Shown here piece after piece: positions 26,322 to 35,436 of a stretch of DNA of 44,496 bases; position 1 is the first letter of the stretch; every line of letters begins with the position of its first letter. The notes beneath the pieces were generated by a model. That model was not told the DNA's origin and made no database searches. It saw nothing but the letters and a program-made list of their open reading frames with translations. This DNA comes from Planctomycetia bacterium. GTDB lineage: Bacteria > Planctomycetota > Planctomycetia > Pirellulales > PALSA-1355. The DNA lies in the NCBI GenBank assembly GCA_016200205.1, contig JACQFF010000013.1, positions 1-44,496 of the forward strand. Reading direction: 5' to 3'. A program made the translations under genes and the position numbers.

Positions 26322-29300
26322 ATGCAACATCTCCCGCAGCTGCGCGTTGCGCTGGTGGCCAGGCGTTGGCACGTCTGTGTCTGCGCGTGCGTGGCGCTAC
26401 TCTTATGGTCCGCCGTGGCGGTGGCACAACGCGAGTCGCCAGCCGATGCATTCAAGACATACGCTTTGCGGCATCAGGCGGCGCCCGACGTGGCTCGCAT
26501 GCTTACCGAACTGCTGGGCAAGGAAGCGGAAGTCGAGGTGAGCGCTCGCGCGAACCAAATCTCCGTGCGGGGCCCCGCGAAATCGCAATGGGTAGCCGAG
26601 CGATTGATTACGGCCGTCGATCAGCCCCGCGGCCAGACCACCACCACGGGGCCCGTGAGTCTCAAAACATATCCCTGCCCGCCGCACCAGGTGGCGGCGC
26701 GAATCGAAGTTTTGCGGAAGCGCTACGGCGGCGACGAAAGCGTGCGGATCGCGGCCGATCCCCAGTCGGGGCAGATCATGGTTTTGGCGCCCAACGAAAT
26801 CCATGCCGCGATTGCGCAACAATTGGCCGCCGATCTGCCGCGTACGCGCGAAACCACCGAAACCGTTCTGTCGCAACTGTCTAAAACGGAAGCCAGTGAG
26901 TACTTCGTGACGCTGTCGCAATGGCGCGGCAATCAAATCGAACCGACATTGCGCAAACTCTTCGGCCCGCGCCTGCGGCGGCAACGCGGAAGTATTGATT
27001 ATTCCGTGACCGATGACGCGGGAACGAGCGTGCTGTTACACGTCGATGAGGCACGTGGCGGCCTGATGATCACGGGACGCGATCCGCTCTTGTCGCAAGT
27101 GGTGCGTCTGATTGAGGCCTACGACGGTTCGCGTACGACATCGGCCGGCACGGTTCGCACGGTTTCGCTGCGCAAGGCCGATCCGAAAAAAGTGCAACTA
27201 GCAGTCGATGCGTATCGCCGCGGCGATCCGGCGGCTATTTCACCGGCGGGAACCGCGCGCGATCCCAGGCCGGCGGGACAGCGTGTCGGGCCCGGCCGAT
27301 TCGATTCGCGTCGCGCGGAGAATTCGCTTCAGATGGCCCAAGAGGCGGCCGCCGGCGAGGCTTCCCAGCCGGCCGGCACGCCGCCGGGCGGGTCAGCCAC
27401 CGCGCCGGGAGCCATGGAGGCCGACAATACGCGCGAGCGGCTGCGCGAGTTGGGGCTCGATCTGGAGATCGAAACGCTGAGCGATCTGGACGCGATCATT
27501 CTGCGGGGCAGCAATCGCGACGTGAACGAGGCATTGCGGATCATCGAGGATATCGAGCGGCTCAGCGCCGAAACGGTGCCGTCGATCGAGGTGCTTCCTC
27601 TCAAGCACGTCGGCAGCGAAGCAATCGCGCCGATGCTGGCCATGATTCAAAAGGACTTGCTCGCTGGTCGGCCCGGTCGGGTCAGCATCACGGCCTTGGC
27701 GAAACCGAATGCGCTGCTGTTGATTGGCTGGGGCGACGCGATTAACTCCGTCAAGGAATTGATCGACAAGCTCGACCAGCCCGTCGAGCCGCAAACGCAA
27801 TTGCGCGTGTTCCGGCTGCGGCACGCGCCGGCGGCCGCGGCCAGCACGACCGTGCAGGAGTTCTTCGCGAAGCGCACGGCGCTGGGTCCGAAGGTGGCGG
27901 TCACGCCCGACGTGCGATCGAATTCGTTGATCGTGCAAGCGGCGCCGCGCGACATGGGCGAAGTCGAACTGCTGATCACGCGGCTCGATACCGCTCGCAG
28001 CGCGGCGGTCAATCAAGTACGGGTGTTCAAGCTCAAGAATTCGCTGGCGGCCAATCTGGCAACCACGCTGCAATCCGCCATCGAATCTCAACGTGCGGGG
28101 CAAGCACAAGGGACCGCGGCCGGCGGAAAATCCCACGCACTTGAATTGCTCACCGTCGACCCGCTCGGTGAGAAGATTATCAAATCGGGCATTCTGGGCG
28201 ACGTGAAGATCACGGCCGATGCGCGGGCTAACACGCTGGTCGTCTCCGCTCCGGTCGAAAGCATGGGACTGGTTGCCGCGCTGATCGAGCAAATGGATGA
28301 CACGCCGGTGTCGGTAGCTCAGATCAAGGTCTTCCATATCATCAATGGCGATGCCGCGAGCCTGGTGCTGATGCTCCGTGCGCTGCTGCCTAGCCAGACG
28401 GCCACCACAACCGGCACGACGCTGGCCAAAGCCGAAGGCGAAACGTCGTTCGCGCCTTTGCACTATTCCGTGGAAACTCGCACCAATAGCATTATTGCCA
28501 GCGGATCGGCGGGTGATTTGGCGATTATCGAAGCGCTCTTGCTGAGATTGGACGAAAAGGAGGTGCAGCAGCGGAAGAACACGGTCTATCGACTCAAGAA
28601 CGAGCCGGCGGACGATGTCGCCAACGCGATCAACCAATTTCTCCGCAGCGAACGGCAGTTGCAACAGGCGGCTCCCGGCACCATCAGCCCGTTCCAGCAA
28701 ATCGAAAGCGAAGTGGTCGTGGTTCCGGAGCCGGTGGGCAACTCGCTGATCATTAGCGCCACGCCGCGGTTTTTCGAGGAGATCAACAAGCTCGTCGAGA
28801 AGCTCGATGCCCAACCGCCGCAGGTTTTGATTCAGGTGTTGATTGCTGAAGTGGCACTCGACGATACCACGCAGTTCGGCATCGAATGGGGGTTGCAAGA
28901 CTCGGTGCTCTTTGACCGCAGCTTGCTGGGGACTCCAATTTTCCAGACCACGACCACGACGTTCGGCAACCCACCCACGACAACCCAGACGCAAAAGGTT
29001 CTTTCCGCGGCGAACACGCCCGGCTTTGATTTCAACAATTCTCTCAATCCGGCGCTGGGCAACAGCGGGAGTGCGACCAGCCTGGCGACGGCAGCGAAAA
29101 CCGGGGGCCAGGCGCTATCGAATTTCGCCATTGGCCGCACCAGCGATTTAGGATTTGGCGGCCTGGTGCTCTCGGCCAGCAGCAAAGGACTCAATGCGCT
29201 GCTTCGCGCACTGCAGCAGAATCAGCGGCTCGATGTCCTCAGTCGCCCGCAAGTGATGACGATGGATAATCAACCCGCCTATATCCAGGTTGGTCAAAAG

Positions 29301-30215
29301 GTTCCCCGCGTCGTCACCGCGTCGTTCACGAGCTTCGGGCAGACGACCGGCACCGAACTGTATGACGTGGGGCTGATTTTGGGCGTTACGCCCCGCATCA
29401 GCCCCGAGGGCATGGTGGTCATGGACATTGATGCGATCAAGTCAGAATTGGGCGCCGAGGCAGAAGGCATTCCGATCGCCGTGTCGGCTACTGGCAATGT
29501 GATTCGGTCGCCGAAGATCAACATCACCGAAGCGCACACGACCGTCAGCTCGGCCAACGGCGAGACGATCGTCCTGGGCGGGTTGATCACGAAGAGCGAA
29601 AAAAGGCTCAACCGCCGGGTGCCGTATCTGGCGGACGTGCCACTCGTGGGGAACTTGTTCCGCTACGACCAGTTCGTGGGGAAGCGGACCGAGCTGCTGA
29701 TCATTTTGACGCCCCAAGTGGTGCGCAGCCCCGAAGATGCTCAACGCCTGAAGCAGACCGAGGCGGCCCGGATGCACTGGTGTGCCGCCGACGTGCATGG
29801 AATTCACGGCGACGGCGAATTCTGCACGCGAGCCGATTGTCCGACCTGCAACTCCCAGACGCCGGTGATTTATCCCGATTTGAATCCCCGTGGAGCGCAG
29901 CCGACACCGACGCCGGAAGGCGCCTTGCCCGCCGGCCCGAATGCTGAGCCGGCCAAACTCCCCGGACCGGGTGTTTCCGCCAAACGGATGTTGCGCCAAC
30001 TGAAGTCCACGAATGCCAAACTACGCGGCCCGGCGCCGGACGAAACCCGGCCGGTCGAGACTGCCGATGCCCGATCGCCGCAGCCGAATGAATCGCCGGC
30101 GCCTCCGGGAAAGGGCATAGCCCCAGCGGCCAACCATGGCATCAGGCCACCGGATTTCGATCAAACCCGGGCGGTTGCTTATCCCGACGGCCAAACGTCG
30201 TTTTCCAGTCCTTAG
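26322..30215 (+). CDS. gspD: Type II secretion outer-membrane secretin GspD, extended N-domains
   Basis: A 1297-residue secretin, about twice the usual length. A signal sequence (CVCACVALLLWSAVAVAQ, residues ~18-36) leads to about eight N-domain units up to residue ~835, interrupted by a Gly/Pro-rich linker (~310-370). The secretin core (~836-1135) begins VLIQVLIAEVALDDTTQFG, continues RLDVLSRPQVMTMDNQPAYI, and carries the conserved IVLGGLITKSEKRLNRRVPY and VPLVGNLFRYDQ. The C-terminal tail has four cysteines (HWCAAD, FCTRADCPTC) and a Pro-rich end, probably disulfide- or metal-linked. It forms the outer-membrane gate of the T2SS. A 222-bp gap follows gspM. Confidence 0.95.
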   Translation: MQHLPQLRVALVARRWHVCVCACVALLLWSAVAVAQRESPADAFKTYALRHQAAPDVARMLTELLGKEAEVEVSARANQISVRGPAKSQWVAERLITAVDQPRGQTTTTGPVSLKTYPCPPHQVAARIEVLRKRYGGDESVRIAADPQSGQIMVLAPNEIHAAIAQQLAADLPRTRETTETVLSQLSKTEASEYFVTLSQWRGNQIEPTLRKLFGPRLRRQRGSIDYSVTDDAGTSVLLHVDEARGGLMITGRDPLLSQVVRLIEAYDGSRTTSAGTVRTVSLRKADPKKVQLAVDAYRRGDPAAISPAGTARDPRPAGQRVGPGRFDSRRAENSLQMAQEAAAGEASQPAGTPPGGSATAPGAMEADNTRERLRELGLDLEIETLSDLDAIILRGSNRDVNEALRIIEDIERLSAETVPSIEVLPLKHVGSEAIAPMLAMIQKDLLAGRPGRVSITALAKPNALLLIGWGDAINSVKELIDKLDQPVEPQTQLRVFRLRHAPAAAASTTVQEFFAKRTALGPKVAVTPDVRSNSLIVQAAPRDMGEVELLITRLDTARSAAVNQVRVFKLKNSLAANLATTLQSAIESQRAGQAQGTAAGGKSHALELLTVDPLGEKIIKSGILGDVKITADARANTLVVSAPVESMGLVAALIEQMDDTPVSVAQIKVFHIINGDAASLVLMLRALLPSQTATTTGTTLAKAEGETSFAPLHYSVETRTNSIIASGSAGDLAIIEALLLRLDEKEVQQRKNTVYRLKNEPADDVANAINQFLRSERQLQQAAPGTISPFQQIESEVVVVPEPVGNSLIISATPRFFEEINKLVEKLDAQPPQVLIQVLIAEVALDDTTQFGIEWGLQDSVLFDRSLLGTPIFQTTTTTFGNPPTTTQTQKVLSAANTPGFDFNNSLNPALGNSGSATSLATAAKTGGQALSNFAIGRTSDLGFGGLVLSASSKGLNALLRALQQNQRLDVLSRPQVMTMDNQPAYIQVGQKVPRVVTASFTSFGQTTGTELYDVGLILGVTPRISPEGMVVMDIDAIKSELGAEAEGIPIAVSATGNVIRSPKINITEAHTTVSSANGETIVLGGLITKSEKRLNRRVPYLADVPLVGNLFRYDQFVGKRTELLIILTPQVVRSPEDAQRLKQTEAARMHWCAADVHGIHGDGEFCTRADCPTCNSQTPVIYPDLNPRGAQPTPTPEGALPAGPNAEPAKLPGPGVSAKRMLRQLKSTNAKLRGPAPDETRPVETADARSPQPNESPAPPGKGIAPAANHGIRPPDFDQTRAVAYPDGQTSFSSP

Positions 30216-30285
30216 GGCGACCTTTCGACGATCGTGCGGCAACGAAGCCGTTCTACAAACTCGCTATTCAGCAGCGCAAACACGG

Positions 30286-31350
30286 ATGTTCATGCGACCG
30301 GCCAAAACGTTACTCCTGATGGGCTCGATCCTGTCGAGCCTCGCGGTTGGCTGCGCTCCGCTGAAGGTGCCCAAAACGATCACTTGGCCGGGCCAAAGCA
30401 GCAAACCACTGACGCCGCTGCGCACGACGGCGTTTTGGACCGACACCGTGCTCAATCAACCGGGACTGCCGGGCGTATCGGGATTCGGAGCGCGCGTCTT
30501 GTTTTACGGCAAGGACGACGAGACGCCAATCAAGGTCGACGGATCGCTGACGGTCTACGGCTATGACGATACGGACGGGCGCGAGCGCGCGACGCCGGCG
30601 CGCAAGTTCGTGTTTCCGGCGGAGTATTTGGACAAGCATTACAGCAAATCGGACTTGGGCCACTCGTATAGCATTTGGATCCCGTGGCAGGACGCCAGCG
30701 GTCCGCAACGGCAGATCAGCTTGATTCTGCGTTTCGAGTCGCGCAAAGGCGGCGCCATCGTGGTTTCGGAAATGTCCCGTCATATCCTCCCAGGATTCAA
30801 GGCATCGGCTGAGGATGGGCAGGATTCCCTGCCAACGGGCAGGTTGCCCGCGCGCATTCAGAGCACCGTGCGGCAGGCCACGCATGAAACAATTGTCGAC
30901 GAACAGCCGCCGAATGAGAAGATGACGACGACCACGATCACCCTGCCGCCACGCCTTGGTCGCGCAGGCTGGAGCGATCCGGCAGCGAGCGCCCCCGACG
31001 ACTCGGCGACGAGCACGACCGCTGTCGACACCACGAGGTCCGCGCCCGACAACGGGGCTCAACGGACGGCTAGAACTCCCGAGGGATCGACGCCGGCAGG
31101 GCCGGCGGATTCGCAATCGGCTCAGCCACGGGCTTCACCTTCAGATCGTTTTGCACGTCTGAGACCCCGGGTTCCAATCGCAGCAAGAGTTCCGCCAAGG
31201 CGCGGTCCCTTGTGGACGCGACCGTCCCCCGCAGAGTGGCCGTCCGGCCCTCGAGGGAAACCTCAAGTGGGCCCGTCCGCCGGATCGCCTGCGATCGCTC
31301 CAACCGCCTCTGGAGTGCCGCCTGAACTCCCGTCGGCTGGATCGCCGTAA
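30286..31350 (+). CDS. Hypothetical lipoprotein downstream of the secretin
   Basis: A 354-residue predicted lipoprotein. The N-terminus MFMRPAKTLLLMGSILSSLA ends in a lipobox LAVGC, so Cys would be lipidated at the membrane. Residues ~20-200 form a beta-rich domain (FWTDTVLNQPGLPGVSGFG, KVDGSLTVYGYDD, HSYSIWIPWQDASGPQRQIS) that I cannot place in a named family. The C-terminal ~130 residues are Pro/Ser/Ala/Arg-rich. They continue across the antisense BON gene for 281 nt with no stop before 31350. I chose the ATG at 30286; 30292 is an alternative. Its location after gspD suggests a T2SS accessory or pilotin-like lipoprotein, which is inference. Confidence 0.7.
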   Translation: MFMRPAKTLLLMGSILSSLAVGCAPLKVPKTITWPGQSSKPLTPLRTTAFWTDTVLNQPGLPGVSGFGARVLFYGKDDETPIKVDGSLTVYGYDDTDGRERATPARKFVFPAEYLDKHYSKSDLGHSYSIWIPWQDASGPQRQISLILRFESRKGGAIVVSEMSRHILPGFKASAEDGQDSLPTGRLPARIQSTVRQATHETIVDEQPPNEKMTTTTITLPPRLGRAGWSDPAASAPDDSATSTTAVDTTRSAPDNGAQRTARTPEGSTPAGPADSQSAQPRASPSDRFARLRPRVPIAARVPPRRGPLWTRPSPAEWPSGPRGKPQVGPSAGSPAIAPTASGVPPELPSAGSP

Positions 31351-31756
31351 GTTCGTCATCGAGCGTCAAGCGCGGCGGATAAAGGCTCGTGGGCGAATTC
31401 GATTCGCTTTGCGTTTGGGCTTGATTGACATTGGGCTCCGGCCGTGGTTGCAAGCCGGTCGTGGTGGGTGTCGTGGTGCGGCGGCCGCGAGCTTGCTGAG
31501 ACCCCACGAAACCGCGCCGATCACCTGAGTCGGAGCCCACGAAATCCGTGGGTTGGCGGCCGCCGCGCACAAAGCGCGAGTTGGCCGTGATGGTCCCGGT
31601 CGAGGATCGGCCCGCATTAATACCCGCACCGCCGGGGAATGTCGGCGTCGTCGGTTGGCCGGCTGCGGGCCGCTGAGAGAACAATTGCGCTTGGGCCGAA
31701 GCACTCCCAAGCATCGCCGCGATGATCGTTGGTAGAAGTAGTCGAATAGGTTTCAT
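31070..31756 (-). CDS. Exported BON-domain protein
   Basis: A 228-residue protein with a signal peptide (MKPIRLLLPTIIAAMLGSAS, cleavage after AQA). A long Ser/Thr/Gln-rich disordered region (residues ~25-130) precedes a BON domain at ~150-205 (GPLEVSLEGRTATLRGTVAS, then RDRALAELLLRLEPGVSDV). BON domains typically bind membranes or phospholipids in periplasmic or outer-membrane proteins. The gene converges with and overlaps the lipoprotein gene by 281 bp; the overlap contains the whole BON core and therefore cannot be an artefact on this strand. Confidence 0.85.
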   Translation of the reverse strand: MKPIRLLLPTIIAAMLGSASAQAQLFSQRPAAGQPTTPTFPGGAGINAGRSSTGTITANSRFVRGGRQPTDFVGSDSGDRRGFVGSQQARGRRTTTPTTTGLQPRPEPNVNQAQTQSESNSPTSLYPPRLTLDDELTAIQPTGVQAALQRRLERSQAIRRTGPLEVSLEGRTATLRGTVASTRDRALAELLLRLEPGVSDVQNDLKVKPVAEPIANPPALPASIPREF

Positions 31757-31804
31757 GATTATTGCGGCTGTGGATCTTTCTAATAGCTATCGACTTGCGA
31801 CCCC

Positions 31805-31813
31805 ATCATACCA
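31805..31813 (-). promoter_or_regulatory. Extended -10 promoter of the BON gene
   Basis: TGG-TATGAT on the minus strand, an extended -10 element with a five-of-six match to TATAAT. It is about 48 bases upstream of the BON start codon. The -35 is weak. Confidence 0.35.
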
Positions 31814-32023
31814 CACCTGGACTCATCGGACACGTGCAACCTCCCGCACAGCTTCCGCGACCGGTAGCGCTCGCATGACCGGTAAATTGATCCCTAGCGA
31901 ATGCATGGAACGGGCGGTTGCGCTCAAACGCCCTGATATCGGGGGGCTCCAATAGAGCGACAGGCCCGGCACGCGCTCGGCAATGATACGCCGACCCTCA
32001 AGCGAGCCAACACGTTAGTTCGC

Positions 32024-32052
32024 TTGTTGCGAACGTGAGCTTGACCTAGAAT
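32024..32052 (+). promoter_or_regulatory. Weak promoter of the transglutaminase gene
   Basis: TTGTTG (32024-32029), 17 bases, TAGAAT (32047-32052, five of six). The start would be near 32059, about 39 nt before the gene. The -35 matches only three bases. Confidence 0.3.
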
Positions 32053-32097
32053 CCGATAGCGCGGTTTATCTGCTAGCCCCCTTGCACGCGGCCATTC

Positions 32098-32787
32098 ATG
32101 TCCGAGAATATCGAGCCGTCTCTGACGCCGACCTGGTTTGTCGATTCGGACGCGCCGGAGATTGTCGCACTTTCGCGCGAGGTGGTCGGCAACACGACGG
32201 ACGAGATCGAGCGGGCCTGCCGGCTGTTCTACGCCGTCCGCGACGGCATTCGCTACACGGCTTACAACCTGGATCTGCGGGTGGATGGCTTTCGCGCCAC
32301 GAACGTGTTGGCCAGCGGCCAATCGTGGTGCGTGCCGAAGTCGGTATTGCTCGCGGCGCTGTGCCGGGCGGCAGGCGTGCCGTGCCGACTAGGCTATGCC
32401 AATGTGTGCAACCACATGGCGACGCAAAAGCTGCTCGATTTTTTGGGCACCAATGTGTTTTACTACCATGGATACAACGAGCTGTATTTGCGCGGCAAGT
32501 GGGTCAAGGCGACGGTGGCCTTCAATCGCACGCTCTGCGAAAAAGCCCGACTGGCCCCACTCGATTTCGACGGCGTGCATGATTCCCTTTACCATCCCTT
32601 TGATCTTGCAGGGCATCGGTACATGGAATACGTGCACGATTACGGCCCATTTACCGACGTGCCGTATCAAGCCATTATCGAGAAATTTCACCAGGTGTAT
32701 CCCAACATGCGCCCCACGATCGCTGGCGGCGCGGCGCTCTCGGGCGACTTCGAGGCCGAGATTCAGGCCGAAGCCTCGCGGCAGTAG
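32098..32787 (+). CDS. Transglutaminase-like cysteine protein
   Basis: A 229-residue cytosolic-looking protein without a signal peptide. The transglutaminase core is present: Cys78 in GQSWCVPKSVLLAALCRAAG, His124 in VFYYHGYNELYLRG, and KWVKATVAFN where the third catalytic residue would be. That site is Ala-Thr, so the usual Asp is not obvious. The segment LCEKARLAPLDFDGVHDSLY resembles the characteristic extension of this family. Such proteins generally act as peptidases or amide hydrolases in bacteria; the substrate is unknown. It converges with the calpain-like gene with 83 bases between. Confidence 0.85.
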   Translation: MSENIEPSLTPTWFVDSDAPEIVALSREVVGNTTDEIERACRLFYAVRDGIRYTAYNLDLRVDGFRATNVLASGQSWCVPKSVLLAALCRAAGVPCRLGYANVCNHMATQKLLDFLGTNVFYYHGYNELYLRGKWVKATVAFNRTLCEKARLAPLDFDGVHDSLYHPFDLAGHRYMEYVHDYGPFTDVPYQAIIEKFHQVYPNMRPTIAGGAALSGDFEAEIQAEASRQ

Positions 32788-32870
32788 TTCTGGGGCAAGC
32801 CGATCGGCAGATTCGCGCCGGCAGGCGGACATCCGGCAGTCTGGGTTGCCCGGTCGACTTTGCCCCCCGG

Positions 32871-34223
32871 CTAGAATGTGAACTCCATGTCGCCGAAGTC
32901 GTTGTTCAGTTGCGTCCAAGTCAGCATCACGGTGGCCGGCGCGTAGCCGTTGTTGAGACCCCAGGGATTGAACAGGGTCACTTGCTGGGTCCTGACATTG
33001 TAGGAGAGCACGGCATAGGCGTGGTCGCCGACAACGGAGCGGTCGATGGGATTATCGATAGATCCGAAGGTGATCAGTTTCCCCGAATTGTAAAGCGATG
33101 TGAACACGTTTTGATTCACATAGTAATCGCCGGTCCGTTGATTCGTCATTTGATTGAGTGCGTCGAACATATAGCCGCCGGAGAGTGCGTCGTAGCTGTT
33201 GTGCCCCGTATCGCCCACGTCGGCCCGCAGCCAGCCGGATTCATTCATTTGCGCGTACGCCTTCTCGACAAGTGCGACCCATAAGGGCGTGCTACTGCTG
33301 TGGATGTTCTGGCCGAGATTGGCGTAGAGATAAGTTCCCGAGTCGTTGACCGGCAGTTGCGAATCCACCGTCACGTAGTCGGCCACGTTGTTGTGGTAGA
33401 ACCGCACGGTGTAGGTGCCGTCGCCGTTGACGATAAACATGTTCGTGATGAGATTGGGATTAACAATCGCGGCTTCGCCCAAGCTGGCCAGCAGATAGCA
33501 ATCGCCGATGATGCCTTGGTGCACGTCGACATAGGAGGGAGTGTGAGGGAACAAGCTGCCGGCGGCCTTTTGATACCTCAGGCCCCAGCCCGGAGTAAGG
33601 GCGGGATGATCATCGCCGTAGAACCATTTGTGAACCAATTCGTCGAGTTGTTTCGAACTGGCTCCCGCGGTGAGATTGCCGAGCGTCGAGCCCCGGTAAT
33701 GGGCGTTGGCCGCATTGCCGTTGACCACGTCGGAGGAGAGCACGTCGACGTAATCGACCCCGACGAAGTATGAAGTGTTGCCCACGACGTGCTTCAGGCT
33801 TGTCAATTCATTCGACGTGACTTTACCATCTTGTTCGACTTCGCCGAAGATCCCCAACATGTCCGAGCGATTAAGCACGTGATCTTTGTTGACGTCTTGT
33901 CGAACCAGATTGCGCAGAGCCAAATCGCTGATATTCTGGTCGAACCAGTCGGGCTTCGCCGCAGGAGTGCTCGTTGGCTTGCTTGTCGGGTTGTGTGTGG
34001 CCGACGTGGGCGGAATGAAGCTAGAACCGTGACCCGCGCTGTACATCGTCAGACTGGTGACCGATGAACCTACCAGTTGCTGAGCGGTCGCCGCCAGGGA
34101 ATCCGTCCACGAGATATCCAAATGCGTGCTGCGATACAGCAGCGACAGATCCGCGGTCATCAGGTCGCGATTTTCCAACCGTTCGAAGGCGGCTCGAAAT
34201 TTGGCCAGTTTTTTGCGGACCAT
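32871..34223 (-). CDS. Secreted calpain-like cysteine protease (C2 family)
   Basis: A 450-residue protein from the ATG at 34223, with AAGG about ten bases upstream. The N-terminus carries the planctomycete surface-protein signature FERLENRDLMTADLS at residues 12-26. A calcium-loop-like region follows (RQDVNKDHVLNRSDMLGIFG). The calpain core has Cys242 in GIIGDCYLLASLGEAA, His401 in VVGDHAYAVLSYN and Asn419 in TLFNPWG. All three catalytic residues of a calpain protease are present, so activity is likely. The protein probably acts outside the cytoplasm, perhaps calcium-stimulated. Substrates are unknown. An in-frame start at 34262 lacks a ribosome site. Confidence 0.9.
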   Translation of the reverse strand: MVRKKLAKFRAAFERLENRDLMTADLSLLYRSTHLDISWTDSLAATAQQLVGSSVTSLTMYSAGHGSSFIPPTSATHNPTSKPTSTPAAKPDWFDQNISDLALRNLVRQDVNKDHVLNRSDMLGIFGEVEQDGKVTSNELTSLKHVVGNTSYFVGVDYVDVLSSDVVNGNAANAHYRGSTLGNLTAGASSKQLDELVHKWFYGDDHPALTPGWGLRYQKAAGSLFPHTPSYVDVHQGIIGDCYLLASLGEAAIVNPNLITNMFIVNGDGTYTVRFYHNNVADYVTVDSQLPVNDSGTYLYANLGQNIHSSSTPLWVALVEKAYAQMNESGWLRADVGDTGHNSYDALSGGYMFDALNQMTNQRTGDYYVNQNVFTSLYNSGKLITFGSIDNPIDRSVVGDHAYAVLSYNVRTQQVTLFNPWGLNNGYAPATVMLTWTQLNNDFGDMEFTF

Positions 34224-34701
34224 TGCGTTCGCCTTTTCAGCAACAATGCTCGTCGCATGCACCGGCGGTGAGCGAAGTTGCTTGTGGGTCGTGCCGCGTA
34301 GACGTGATTAATGGACGTGATGGGTCGCCAATCCGCGTTGGCGATCGCTCGCGCTAGCGGAGAAGGAATCCGCCAACTGAAGCCTAGGTCATTTTCAGGG
34401 GCGGTCAAAAGCGGCGGCGAGTCGAAACGGACTCTCTGTGTTTGAGAATGAGGCCGCGATTTGGCACCGCCGACTCATCGGTGCAGGTGGCGCGGGATAT
34501 GAGTTTTGATCAACCCTTGACGATTGCGCTTGCCGACAAGCTTGGCCACGAACAGCCATTTTCCGCCGCCGTCCGGCGTTGCGCAATTGAAGGATTGCCC
34601 GGGACCGCCATTGATTTGACGAATGCCACCGTTAACCTACCTTTACAGGTGAAGATTGCCGTGGTCGAGCTGTGTTTCAAGCAACTTCGCATCGGGGCAG
34701 C
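34224..34701. other. Divergent intergenic region with hairpin
   Basis: This 478-bp stretch separates the calpain-like gene from the PilZ-like gene. It contains a perfect 7-bp stem hairpin (TCGCCAA, six bases, TTGGCGA) at 34325-34344 and the direct repeat GACGTGAT (34301 and 34314). A 104-codon frame at 34442-34756 has no recognisable motif and overlaps the next gene, so I do not call it. Confidence 0.45.
34325..34344. promoter_or_regulatory. Perfect inverted repeat upstream of the calpain-like gene
   Basis: TCGCCAA-N6-TTGGCGA, a perfect seven-base stem located ~100 bases upstream of the calpain-like ATG. It could be an operator or a leader hairpin. No protein partner is known. Confidence 0.35.
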
Positions 34702-35436
34702 ATGGACACTACCGACGAAAAGAGATTCCCGCGGGTCATATCCATTCCGAGCCTGATTGGGTGGCTGAGCGTCTGTCTGCTAGCCGCCGCATGGGGTCGC
34801 ACGCTGGATGACCACTGGCAGCCGATTTGGGCCAAGCTCGGCGCCTTCGGACTCGTGGCGGCTGTCGGACTGGGACGTCTCGAGACAGTTCGGGCAGCCA
34901 CGAATCGCTGGAATCAATGCCGCACGCTGCAAGCACAGCTGGACCGTCGGGTGGCTAAATTCAACGAAGCAAGTGCCGCGATCGAGACGATCAGCGCCGG
35001 TGTCCGCAAGCTGGGAAAATACGCCGCGGAGGTCCACAAACGCCCCAAAGCGTCGGGCCGCATGCCACGCTGCTCGCAAGCCGCGCTGTTGGCCCGCTTG
35101 CCGCTGCAAGTGACCCCAATCGAAAAACATCGTCTCGAACTCGATCCAAACTTCATCGAAAAAATCGACGGTTCGCTTTGCCAGATTTCAACGCACACGG
35201 TTGCTTTCAACCACGCCGAGCCATTTGCAACGGACCTCGTGCTGTTGGATTTTCAATTTGGCCCCGGCGAGCGCCTGTCGTTCGTCGTCGACGTGATCTG
35301 GTCCCAGCACAACAAAGACGGTAGAGGCTTCATGAGCAGCGGAACCCTGTTGGCCGTGGGCGTGCCGGACGATCATGCCGACGACCCGCCCGCGACCCCT
35401 GTGCTGGAAAGCGCGGTGCCCGCGGGCGCCCACTAG
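34702..35436 (+). CDS. Membrane protein with degenerate PilZ-like domain
   Basis: A 244-residue protein from the ATG at 34702. Two N-terminal hydrophobic segments (residues ~15-32, IPSLIGWLSVCLLAAAWG, and ~42-60) are followed by a short coiled coil and a cytoplasmic domain (~125-230). The strand pattern AFNHAEPFATDLVLLDFQFG, LSFVVDVIWSQ and GFMSSGTLLAVG resembles a PilZ beta-barrel. However, the c-di-GMP motifs RxxxR and D/NxSxxG are absent, so ligand binding is doubtful. Function unknown. The start has a GGGGCAG upstream. Confidence 0.6.
   Translation: MDTTDEKRFPRVISIPSLIGWLSVCLLAAAWGRTLDDHWQPIWAKLGAFGLVAAVGLGRLETVRAATNRWNQCRTLQAQLDRRVAKFNEASAAIETISAGVRKLGKYAAEVHKRPKASGRMPRCSQAALLARLPLQVTPIEKHRLELDPNFIEKIDGSLCQISTHTVAFNHAEPFATDLVLLDFQFGPGERLSFVVDVIWSQHNKDGRGFMSSGTLLAVGVPDDHADDPPATPVLESAVPAGAH

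Larger units (their letters stand above)
31757..32097. other. Divergent intergenic region, BON gene and transglutaminase gene
   Basis: This 341-bp stretch contains two candidate promoters, one for each divergent gene (31805-31813 on the minus strand and 32024-32052 on the plus strand). I found no RNA gene, repeat or coding region in the rest. Confidence 0.45.

Noticed and set aside
27393-28994. 533-codon open frame antisense to gspD
   Set aside because: The secretin is certain on the plus strand. The antisense product is low-complexity Arg/Gln/Leu-rich with no family feature.
34442-34756. 104-codon frame between the calpain-like and PilZ-like genes
   Set aside because: It has no ribosome site or motif, and it overlaps the start of the next gene by 55 bases out of frame.
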